Origin: Pseudomonas sp. SST3
GTDB lineage: Bacteria; Pseudomonadota; Gammaproteobacteria; Pseudomonadales; Pseudomonadaceae
NCBI RefSeq assembly: GCF_003325755.1
Contig: NZ_QORI02000012.1
Coordinates: 62,001-126,000 of the forward strand
Reading direction: 5' to 3'
Length of the DNA: 64,000 nucleotides
Shown: piece by piece, positions 55,361 through 64,000 of the stretch
How the letters are laid out: every line of letters starts with the position of its first letter
How positions within the stretch are numbered: the first letter of the stretch is position 1
Translations under genes and position numbers: made by a program
Notes under the pieces: generated by a model
Told to the model about the DNA's origin: nothing
Seen by the model: only the letters and a program-made list of their open reading frames with translations
The model's database searches: none

Positions 55361-56347
55361 TCAGTCTGATCGGCATGACCTTGCGCGTGTTTGGGCTCGT
55401 TCTGGTATTCCAGCAAGCTTTGGGTCGTCGCCAGTCGTTTCGGGGACCGGCGTCGCCACCGTCGCGGTCGGCGCCTGCTTGAGCACAAGCCAGAGCGCAA
55501 CGGCGATCAGTGCGCCGCCGTACACATAGGCCCAATCCAACGGCTCACCTAGAAACAGTGCGCCCCAAAGCACACCGAACGGTGGAATGATAAAGGTCAC
55601 CGTCAGGGTACGAACCGGGCCGATATCAGCGAGCAGTCGAAAGTAAAGAATATAGGCGAACGCCGTACAGCCGATACCGAGCCCGAGCAGGCTAAGCCAG
55701 ACCGTGCCATCGCCCCAGGAAACCGGTGGCGATGTCAGCAGCGATATGGCAAACAGAGGCAGCAGACACAGCACCGCTCCCGCCTGACTGCCGAAAGCCA
55801 CCAATTCGCTGCTCAGTCCGCCGTGCTGGTTGATCCAGCGCCGGGTCAGGAACCCCCCGAACCCATAACATGCCGTTGCGCCGAGACACGCAAGTGCGCC
55901 AATCAGCAGCTGTGCATCGAACGCCACGGGGCCGGTACGGGTCAACAGCGCCACGCCGCCCAGCCCGAACAGCACGCCGATTATTTTCTCGACCGTTAGC
56001 GCTTCGGCAAAAAACAATGCACCGATGAGCACACCCATCATCGGTGTAGTCGCGTTGAAAATCGCGGAATAGCCGGTTGGCAGAAATTGCGCTGCCAGTG
56101 CGTAGAGCGCGAAAGGGACGCCGGAATTGATCATTCCCAGGACCAGACACAGCTTCAACCTGCCGCGAAAATCCCAGCGAATCCGCATCAGCATCAGGAT
56201 CGCTAAAAGGCCAACGCACGCGAACAACACACGGAAAAATGCGGTGGGGAACGTTCCGAGTTCGGGAGCGATGATCCTCATGAATAGAAAGCTGGCGCCC
56301 CAAATGGCAGCGAGACCGAGAAGGCGCAGGAGGTCTGAAGGGCGCAT
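55361..56347 (-). CDS. EamA/DMT-family metabolite exporter
   Basis: A 328-residue inner-membrane protein with about ten helices in two EamA repeats (LGLAAIWGASFLFMRIIAPE at the start of repeat 1; LVAFGSQAGAVLCLLPLF and LGIGCTAFAYILYFRLLADIGP in repeat 2). Members export amino acids or other small metabolites, or import nucleotide sugars; the substrate here is unknown. The C-terminal tail VPETTGDDPKLAGIPERAQT is long and polar. Start at 56347, with GGAG eight bases upstream. It lies between allE and the divergent aceK. Confidence 0.85.
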   Translation of the reverse strand: MRPSDLLRLLGLAAIWGASFLFMRIIAPELGTFPTAFFRVLFACVGLLAILMLMRIRWDFRGRLKLCLVLGMINSGVPFALYALAAQFLPTGYSAIFNATTPMMGVLIGALFFAEALTVEKIIGVLFGLGGVALLTRTGPVAFDAQLLIGALACLGATACYGFGGFLTRRWINQHGGLSSELVAFGSQAGAVLCLLPLFAISLLTSPPVSWGDGTVWLSLLGLGIGCTAFAYILYFRLLADIGPVRTLTVTFIIPPFGVLWGALFLGEPLDWAYVYGGALIAVALWLVLKQAPTATVATPVPETTGDDPKLAGIPERAQTRARSCRSD

Positions 56348-56506
56348 GGGGAGAGCTCCGGATATTGACATCGGAGTGTTGGCGAGTGCTGCCTATCTGG
56401 CAAGTCGGACCACGCTCTTAAACAGCGTCCCATCGCCTTGTGACATCTTTCATTGCGATCAGCCACTGGCTAAGCTCGGGCTTCCGCCGTAGCGAGGCCA
56501 ATCAAA

Positions 56507-58231
56507 ATGGATGATATGTCAGAGGATATCGAGATTGCCCGGCAGATCCTTCAGGGTTTCGATGACTACCGTGAGCACTTTCGCTTGATTACCGAGGGGG
56601 CAAGGTCTCGCTTCGAGCAGGCACAGTGGCTGGAAGCCCAGCGGGCATCGGCGGCCCGCATCAATCTGTATGAGCAAAAGGTCGGTGAAACGGCGACTGC
56701 CCTGCGCTCGGCGTTTGACGAGGAAGTGCTGTTGGATGTGCAGCGCTGGCCTCGGGTGAAAAGTGCCTATATCGATCAGATCAATCCGCGCTTCGACGAT
56801 GAGTTGTCCGAGACCTGGTACAACTCGATTTTCTGCACGCTGTTCAGCCATGACTGTATCAGCGACAGCACCATGTTCATCCATAGCACTCGGCCTGTGA
56901 ACCGTGCCCATGAGCGGATGACGCAGACGCGCCGGTATCAGCCCGGCGGTGACTTGCACGGCATGCTCGCGCAGATCTTCGATGACTTTGCTTTCGCTGT
57001 GCCATACGCCGACCTGAGTGGGGATCTGCAAAGGCTCGAGGCGCAGCTGCAGACGTCCTTGCCGGACTGGGTATGCAAGGATCCAGAGCTCACGACGGAA
57101 CTGTTCTGTTCGGTACTGTATCGCAACAAAGGTGCCTACCTGATCGGGCGTATCTTCACCTGCGATGAACAGTGGCCACTCGTTATACCGCTGCTGAACC
57201 ATGACGGCGCGGGTATTGTGGCCGATGTGCTGATTACTGACGAGGCGGAAGTCTCGATCATCTTTTCCTTTACGCGCTCCTATTTCATGGTTGATGTGCC
57301 GATTCCGGCGGATTTCATCAGTTTCCTCAAGCGCATCATGCCGGGTAAGCACATCGCCGAGCTCTATACGTCCATCGGTTTCTACAAGCATGGCAAATCG
57401 GAGTTTTACCGCGCATTGATCAACCACCTGGCAACCACGGATGACCGCTTCATCATGGCGCCGGGAGTGCGCGGTATGGTGATGAGCGTATTCACGCTGC
57501 CGGGCTTCAATACGGTGTTCAAGATCATCAAGGATCGGTTTTCCCACGCCAAGAACGTCAGTCGCGCAACGGTGATCGAGAAGTACCGGCTGGTTAAGAG
57601 CGTCGATCGGGTAGGGCGCATGGCCGATACGCAGGAGTTTGCCGATTTCCGCTTTCCCAAATCGAAGTTCGAGCCCGACTGCCTGGCAGAACTGCTGGAG
57701 GTTGCGCCCTCAACGGTCGAGGTTCAAGGCGATACGGTGCTGGTACGGCACTGCTGGACCGAGCGGCGGATGACTCCCCTGAATATCTACGTGGAGAACG
57801 CCAGCGGGCAGCAAATCCACGAAGCGCTGGATGATTACGGCCTGGCGATCAAGCAGCTCGCTGCGGCCAATATCTTTCCCGGGGACATGCTGTTGAAGAA
57901 CTTCGGCGTGACCCGTCATGGCCGCGTGGTGTTTTATGACTACGATGAGATCTGCTTTCTAACCGAGGTCAACTTTCGCTACATCCCCGAGGCGCGTTAC
58001 CCCGAAGACGAAATGTCATCCGAGCCTTGGTATTCGGTCGGTCCGAACGACGTATTTCCAGAGGAATTTCCGCGCTTTCTGTTCGCCGATATCCATCAGC
58101 GCCGGCTATTCGCCAAGCTGCACGGCGAACTGTATGACGCCAATTACTGGAAAGGTTTGCAGCAAGCGATAAGCGACGGCAAGGTGATCGATGTCTTCCC
58201 GTACAGACGTAGGCTGAAAGCCACCCAGTGA
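56507..58231 (+). CDS. aceK: Isocitrate dehydrogenase kinase/phosphatase
   Basis: A 574-residue cytoplasmic enzyme that phosphorylates and dephosphorylates isocitrate dehydrogenase, steering carbon between the TCA cycle and the glyoxylate shunt. Conserved features are the N-terminal regulatory half ([20 protein letters not shown]), the nucleotide-binding region [20 protein letters not shown] and the catalytic motif near [20 protein letters not shown]. Full family length. As in many Pseudomonas, it stands alone rather than in an aceBAK operon. Confidence 0.96.
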   Translation: MDDMSEDIEIARQILQGFDDYREHFRLITEGARSRFEQAQWLEAQRASAARINLYEQKVGETATALRSAFDEEVLLDVQRWPRVKSAYIDQINPRFDDELSETWYNSIFCTLFSHDCISDSTMFIHSTRPVNRAHERMTQTRRYQPGGDLHGMLAQIFDDFAFAVPYADLSGDLQRLEAQLQTSLPDWVCKDPELTTELFCSVLYRNKGAYLIGRIFTCDEQWPLVIPLLNHDGAGIVADVLITDEAEVSIIFSFTRSYFMVDVPIPADFISFLKRIMPGKHIAELYTSIGFYKHGKSEFYRALINHLATTDDRFIMAPGVRGMVMSVFTLPGFNTVFKIIKDRFSHAKNVSRATVIEKYRLVKSVDRVGRMADTQEFADFRFPKSKFEPDCLAELLEVAPSTVEVQGDTVLVRHCWTERRMTPLNIYVENASGQQIHEALDDYGLAIKQLAAANIFPGDMLLKNFGVTRHGRVVFYDYDEICFLTEVNFRYIPEARYPEDEMSSEPWYSVGPNDVFPEEFPRFLFADIHQRRLFAKLHGELYDANYWKGLQQAISDGKVIDVFPYRRRLKATQ

Positions 58232-58408
58232 GTCGCGCGGTGCGGTGAACGCCTGTAGATAGTCCGGGTCGCATTTTATAGAGCCGAAAGAAGGGCACGG
58301 CGGCCACAACCTGCAACATCTGCCGCAAGCGACAGTGCAACTCTTGGGGTATGCTGACTACGAAGCCCATGGCTCCACCAAGACCCGTTACAAGCAGGAG
58401 GGTTCATC

Positions 58409-58534
58409 ATGAAAGCGTGGCTCAGCAGTGTGTACTGGAATCTGGCAGTGGCGCTTGGCTTCATCGATCCGCCTCGGCTGCAACCGATTCCGGTCCGCGC
58501 CCAGCGAAGCGATTCAGCGACGCCAAGACGCTGA
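58409..58534 (+). CDS. Small 41-residue conserved-looking protein
   Basis: A short open frame giving MKAWLSSVYWNLAVALGFID followed by PPRLQPIPVRAQRSDSATPR and a final R. The ATG follows AGGAGGG by six bases, a strong ribosome-binding site, and codon use is normal. The hydrophobic, tryptophan-bearing start suggests a membrane-associated peptide with a basic tail. I recall similar small proteins in Pseudomonas, but I cannot name one with certainty. It stands alone between aceK and a convergent glutathione transferase gene. Confidence 0.72.
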   Translation: MKAWLSSVYWNLAVALGFIDPPRLQPIPVRAQRSDSATPRR

Positions 58535-58561
58535 ATCGTTGAGACGCCGGGCCCTGATTGC

Positions 58562-59233
58562 TCAGTGCCCGGGCATTACCGGACCACCCCGTTCTACGGC
58601 TCGCTGATAAGCGGGGCGGTCACGTATCCGGTGTAAAAACGCGTTCAGCCTCGGGCGGCTGACATCAAGTCCGGCGCGGGCTTTGGCAGCTTCCAGCGGG
58701 AAGCTCATCTGAATATCCGCAACAGTGAATTCTTCCCCTGCGAACCATTGGCTTCTCTCCAGTTCGCCCTCCATATAATCCAGATGGAGCTTTAGCTGCG
58801 GGCCGATAAAGGCCTTGTCGGCGCCTTTGGCGATAGCTCGGGCCACCGGCCGTATGACAATTGGCATAGGCCCGTTGGCAATGCGATCGAATACCAGCTT
58901 GAGCAGTAGTGGAGGCATCGCCGAACCCTCGGCGTAGTGCATCCAGTAACGAAAGCGAAGATTTTCCGGCGAGTCTGCAGGTGGGGCCAATCGCCCCTGG
59001 CCATAGCGCTCGACGAGGTATTCGAGGATGACCGCCGACTCGGCTAGCGTCAGCTCGCCGTCCGTGATGACCGGCGACTTACCCAAGGGATGCACCTTCT
59101 TCAATTCGGCCGGAGCCAGCATGGTCTGCGGGTCCCTGGCGTAGCGCTTGATTTCATAAGGCAGCTGCAATTCTTCCAGCAGCCAGAGCACGCGCTGCGA
59201 GCGGGAATTATCCAGATGGTGCAGGGTAATCAT
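58562..59233 (-). CDS. Glutathione S-transferase family protein
   Basis: A 223-residue cytosolic protein with a thioredoxin-like N-terminal domain (residues 1-80: NSRSQRVLWLLEELQLPYE, HPLGKSPVITDGELTLAESA, ILEYLVERYG) and an all-helical C-terminal domain. The serine near residue 10-12 is the likely glutathione-activating residue. A role in detoxification or stress response is expected from the family; the substrate is unknown. Confidence 0.9.
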   Translation of the reverse strand: MITLHHLDNSRSQRVLWLLEELQLPYEIKRYARDPQTMLAPAELKKVHPLGKSPVITDGELTLAESAVILEYLVERYGQGRLAPPADSPENLRFRYWMHYAEGSAMPPLLLKLVFDRIANGPMPIVIRPVARAIAKGADKAFIGPQLKLHLDYMEGELERSQWFAGEEFTVADIQMSFPLEAAKARAGLDVSRPRLNAFLHRIRDRPAYQRAVERGGPVMPGH

Positions 59234-59330
59234 CGGTGGAGCCTCTCGGTGTCGACAGTCGCGACTAGCTTAGTCGACCGTTGTACTCCTGCCGGATATG
59301 GCAGACTTCGCTCTCTGTCCAGGAGAAACC

Positions 59331-59927
59331 ATGCCCCGTCCGCAATGCTCGCGTTGTCAGCGTCCTCTGAGTCACTGTCTCTGCGCCTCGATCCCATCGC
59401 TTGTCAGCAGAACCAACGTTCTGATTCTGCAACACCCGAGCGAAGCCGGACATGCGCTGAATACGGCGCGGCTCGCAGCGCTTGGTTTGGTCAATGCCGA
59501 ACTGCGAATCGGAGAGATATTCGATGGGCTGCCGCTCAATGATGGCGTTGAAAACTATCTGCTGTTTCCAGACGAGCATGCCGTGCCACTTGCAGAATTG
59601 GCGCAAGAATCGAAGCCGTTACGGCTGATCGTTCCGGATGGAACCTGGCGCAAGGCCCGCAAGCTGCTGCATCTCAATCATCTGCTGGCCGACCTGCCTC
59701 GGGTGGCGCTTCCAGAGGGGCTGACATCGCGTTACCGGTTGCGCAAGGCTCCGATGCCTGGTGCGTTGTCCACGCTTGAAGCGATAGTGGCTGCGTTGAA
59801 CACGCTGGAAGGCGCGGGGCGATACGACGCATTGCTAAGACCCTTCGAGGTCATGATCAACGCTCAGATCGAGGCCATGGGCGACGAGGTTTTTCAGCGC
59901 AATCACGGCGGTGGCCACGAATGCTGA
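59331..59927 (+). CDS. DTW-domain tRNA-uridine aminocarboxypropyltransferase
   Basis: A 198-residue member of the DTW family, which transfers the 3-amino-3-carboxypropyl group of AdoMet to uridine in tRNA (acp3U, TapT type). The zinc-like cysteine cluster CSRCQRPLSHCLC is near the N-terminus, and the family motif appears as IVPDGTWRKARKL near residue 105 (GTW in place of the classical DTW aspartate placement; DGTW). Start at the ATG at 59331, with CAGGAGA six bases upstream; the longer frame is not conserved. Family role is established in E. coli; this protein was not tested. Confidence 0.85.
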   Translation: MPRPQCSRCQRPLSHCLCASIPSLVSRTNVLILQHPSEAGHALNTARLAALGLVNAELRIGEIFDGLPLNDGVENYLLFPDEHAVPLAELAQESKPLRLIVPDGTWRKARKLLHLNHLLADLPRVALPEGLTSRYRLRKAPMPGALSTLEAIVAALNTLEGAGRYDALLRPFEVMINAQIEAMGDEVFQRNHGGGHEC

Positions 59928-59944
59928 GTGTACAAAGTAGTGAA

Positions 59945-60346
59945 TTAGCGCGGCGGAAGGGTTTTTAGGCGAAGGATGTACAAGGTCACCAGAGTCGCGG
60001 TGAACAGCATGGCGATGCGGGCCCAGAGCAAGGGCACCAGCCAGCAGGACAGGCTGATGCTCAGCCACATCGTCACGATTGCATAGACCTTGCCCTTGAG
60101 CGGGACGCCATTGCCTTCCAGATAATCTCGGAACCACGGGCCAAGCCGTGGATGCGTCACCAGCCAGTCGTAGAAACGCTGTGAGCTGCGCACGAAGCAG
60201 GCGGCGGCGAGCAGAAGGAAGGGCGTGGTGGGCAGAATCGGCAGGAAGATGCCGATGACGCCGAGCGCGACGCTTAGCCAGCCGACCACCAGCAGCGCAT
60301 AACGCACTACCGGATTGCGATACGTCGGGATATCGCGGTGGGCCAA
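59945..60346 (-). CDS. YbaN/DUF454 inner-membrane protein
   Basis: A 133-residue membrane protein with three to four helices and the YbaN-like signature GVIGIFLPILPTTPFLLLAA followed by CFVRSSQRFYDWLVTHPRLG. Function unknown. It is convergent with the DTW gene and 15 bases downstream of the YecA-like gene on the same strand, so they may be one transcript. Confidence 0.88.
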   Translation of the reverse strand: MAHRDIPTYRNPVVRYALLVVGWLSVALGVIGIFLPILPTTPFLLLAAACFVRSSQRFYDWLVTHPRLGPWFRDYLEGNGVPLKGKVYAIVTMWLSISLSCWLVPLLWARIAMLFTATLVTLYILRLKTLPPR

Positions 60347-60361
60347 GAGAGAATCCGTGTG

Positions 60362-60949
60362 TCAGTGCTTGCGCGGTTTGAGAAGCGCCGGCTTCTCTTC
60401 GGGTGCGTGACAGATCAGATACAGCGCAGTGAGGATTTCCGGAATCTGCGCAACCATTTCGTCAACCAGGTCGCGGTCTGCTGCGATGTCGCTGAACTCC
60501 GGTTGCTCATCGAACAACCCGGAACCGACCATAATCGGCAACAGAAGCTCGCTGACCTCTTCTTCGGAATCCTCGAACCACACCGATTCGCGCATGAACA
60601 CGCCTTCCATGAATCCAATACACCAGCCGCGCATATCGGATTCATCCGGCTCGTCACCCAGGTCCAAGTCACATGGTAGCTCCATGTCTTCGTCGCTGGC
60701 CAACTGGCGGGCGATGTGCGCCTTGAGCTGGATCAGCGTGGCCTCGATCGCTTCGCGTTCGGTGTCGTCGGCGTATTTGGGCGGCTCGGCGAACAGCGCG
60801 TCGATCCACTCACGCTCGGGTACCTGCTCCGAACAAATGCACAACGCGGTCAGGTAGCCGTGCGCGGCGATGTAATCCAGCGCCTCTTCGTGCAGATCAT
60901 CTGCATCCAGAAACACTTGCAGGCGGGCGAGTTGCTCGGCGAATGACAT
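60362..60949 (-). CDS. UPF0149/YecA-family protein
   Basis: A 195-residue acidic protein of the UPF0149 family (LPCDLDLGDEPDESDMRGWC, GFMEGVFMRE near the middle). No SEC-C zinc motif is visible at the C-terminus, unlike some YecA members. Likely cytoplasmic. Function unknown. Confidence 0.85.
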   Translation of the reverse strand: MSFAEQLARLQVFLDADDLHEEALDYIAAHGYLTALCICSEQVPEREWIDALFAEPPKYADDTEREAIEATLIQLKAHIARQLASDEDMELPCDLDLGDEPDESDMRGWCIGFMEGVFMRESVWFEDSEEEVSELLLPIMVGSGLFDEQPEFSDIAADRDLVDEMVAQIPEILTALYLICHAPEEKPALLKPRKH

Positions 60950-61195
60950 CGATGACTACCTTGGATAGAAGACAGCGGTGATTCTAGACGAGCTGGGAGT
61001 CCCCGGCTACCGCGCGCTCGAACGCTGCGGTGACTGTGTCAGTTTTTCAGCCCGTTCGTCTTCGACAGATAGAAAAATCCGTACGGAGTTCCGCGGTAAT
61101 GACGCTGGCCGTCCGGCTATCGCGTCGTCGCAGTGTTCCGCCTGAACCCGGCGCTCGGGTCGCGTATACTCGCGCGTCTTGTTTCGGAGACCGGC

Positions 61196-63319
<2,124 letters not shown>

Positions 63320-63455
63320 ACCGCGCTTCACGTCTTGTCCCTCGGCGGGCGGCGTTTACTTACGCTCGCCCTTGCTATGCACCCGGAGCGGGGTGGTGCA
63401 ATTCTCGGTTACGTTCTTGCGCCGATAGTAGCCTTGCCAGCATTCTGGAGCTGTG

Positions 63456-63480
63456 ATTAGCTCGCTAATAATTAGTAATT
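63456..63480. promoter_or_regulatory. Candidate operator before the MarR-type gene
   Basis: ATTAGC-TC-GCTAAT (63456-63469) is a 14-bp inverted repeat with perfect 6-bp arms, followed by AATTAGTAATT. It lies about 30 bases before the regulator's ATG, where a self-repressing MarR protein would bind. Confidence 0.6.
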
Positions 63481-63496
63481 GCGGGAAAACCTTTCC

Positions 63497-63928
63497 ATGT
63501 ACCCAGACCAACACCGCTTCGCCATGCAGTTGGCGCAACTTTCGCGTGGCTGGCGCGCCGAGCTGGATCGTCGGCTCGCAGATCTCGGCTTATCGCAGGC
63601 TCGGTGGTTGGTTCTGCTGCATCTGGCCCGATTCGACCATGACCCGACCCAGCGCGAGTTGGCACAAAGCGTAGCGGTCGAGGGGCCGACGCTCGCAAGG
63701 CTGCTGGATGGCCTCGAGGCCCAAGGCTTGGTGCACCGCAAGCCGGCTCCCGGAGATCGACGGGCCAAGCTCATCACCCTGGGCACACCGGCCCGCCCAC
63801 TGATCCAGAAAATCGAGGCGATCTCCACCCAGGTTCGGGAGGAGCTGTTCGCCGGGATCGCTGAAGAGGATCTACGCAAGTGCCAACAGGTGCATGAGCG
63901 CATTCTTGCCAATCTGGTTAAACGATAG
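63497..63928 (+). CDS. MarR/SlyA-family transcriptional regulator
   Basis: A 143-residue dimeric winged-helix regulator (LADLGLSQARWLVLLHLARF, QRELAQSVAVEGPTLARLLD, LEAQGLVHRKPAPGDRRAKL). The wing sequence with DRRAK is typical. Start at the ATG at 63497 is preferred to the TTG at 63479, though its ribosome-binding site is weak. Such proteins often control neighbouring efflux or envelope genes; the minus-strand gene entering the right edge could be a target but is only a fragment. Confidence 0.9.
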   Translation: MYPDQHRFAMQLAQLSRGWRAELDRRLADLGLSQARWLVLLHLARFDHDPTQRELAQSVAVEGPTLARLLDGLEAQGLVHRKPAPGDRRAKLITLGTPARPLIQKIEAISTQVREELFAGIAEEDLRKCQQVHERILANLVKR

Positions 63929-63966
63929 CCAGCGGCGCGCCTGCGCCATGAAGCCACGACAGCTGC

Positions 63967-64000
63967 TTAGAAGCTGCGCCCAAGGTTCATGTACAGCGCA
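63967..64000 (-). CDS. C-terminal fragment of a probable outer-membrane protein
   Basis: On the minus strand the last 11 codons before a TAA (63969-63967) read ALYMNLGRSF. A final aromatic residue after an alternating strand is typical of beta-barrel proteins, including TonB-dependent receptors. The rest lies outside the window, so the identity is only a suggestion. Confidence 0.35.
   Translation of the reverse strand, partial: ALYMNLGRSF

Noticed and set aside
63347..63371. GGGCGGCGT/ACGCTCGCCC hairpin after recQ as a terminator
   Set aside because: The stem has a bulge and lacks a T run, so it is too weak to call.

Overview
The window looks like a 64 kb piece of chromosome from a gammaproteobacterium of the Pseudomonas/Stutzerimonas group. 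I base this on protein similarity and gene order recalled from Pseudomonas aeruginosa: the MoxR/Bat operon next to a 180-kDa-type NAD glutamate dehydrogenase, pyrD-rmf-rlmKL-dacB-yggL, mobA-moaB-moeA, and tRNA-Val-thrS-infC-rpmI-rplT-pheST-ihfA-merR-tRNA-Pro. The high GC content and two sigma-54 type promoters fit. No search was run, so the species is not fixed. Most of the window is core genome. I see no CRISPR array, insertion sequence, prophage or replication origin.

Layout. 1-4.8 kb is a nitrate-assimilation block on the minus strand: a nitrate transporter (nasA, cut by the window edge), a thioesterase, a decayed nitrate-binding protein gene, and the two-protein regulator nasT (ANTAR antiterminator) and nasS (cytoplasmic nitrate sensor). 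The nasA leader shows an ANTAR target: two hairpins with identical AAAGGC hexaloops, the second overlapping the 5' arm of an intrinsic terminator, behind a sigma-54 promoter. 4.9-11.6 kb is a six-gene MoxR/DUF58/DUF4381/BatA/BatBC/BatD operon. 11.9-16.8 kb is gdhB, interrupted by a one-base frameshift. 17-30 kb holds a conserved hypothetical, pyrD, rmf, rlmKL, dacB, yggL, a FUSC membrane protein, dgt, three small envelope/ribosome-associated type genes (one frameshifted) and an OprD-type porin. 30-33.4 kb has a glutaredoxin-like gene, tRNA-Pro(CGG), a small lipoprotein and the molybdenum cofactor genes mobA, moaB and moeA. 33.5-38.4 kb carries an acyltransferase, a VanZ-like protein, an I78 protease inhibitor, a PA2779/PA2778-type pair (small membrane protein plus lipoprotein cysteine peptidase) and a PuuB-like oxidase. 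38.5-46.4 kb is the translation cluster bounded by tRNA-Val(GAC) and tRNA-Pro(GGG).

46.4-49.8 kb is a cystine importer with D-cysteine desulfhydrase. 50-56.4 kb is the most accessory-looking part: MFS transporter, amidase and divergent LysR regulator, then an isolated (S)-ureidoglycine aminohydrolase with paired GTATAC operators, and an EamA exporter. 56.5-64 kb contains aceK, a 41-residue small protein, a glutathione transferase, a DTW-domain tRNA modification enzyme, two conserved hypotheticals, recQ and a MarR regulator with a candidate operator.

Functional links: the nitrate block pairs transport with nitrate-responsive control; nitrate reductase needs the molybdenum cofactor supplied in part by mobA/moaB/moeA. 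The frameshifts in gdhB and the DUF883 gene each look like a single missing base in an otherwise intact gene, so they may be real mutations or assembly errors; the nitrate-binding relic is decayed at several points and is more certainly dead.
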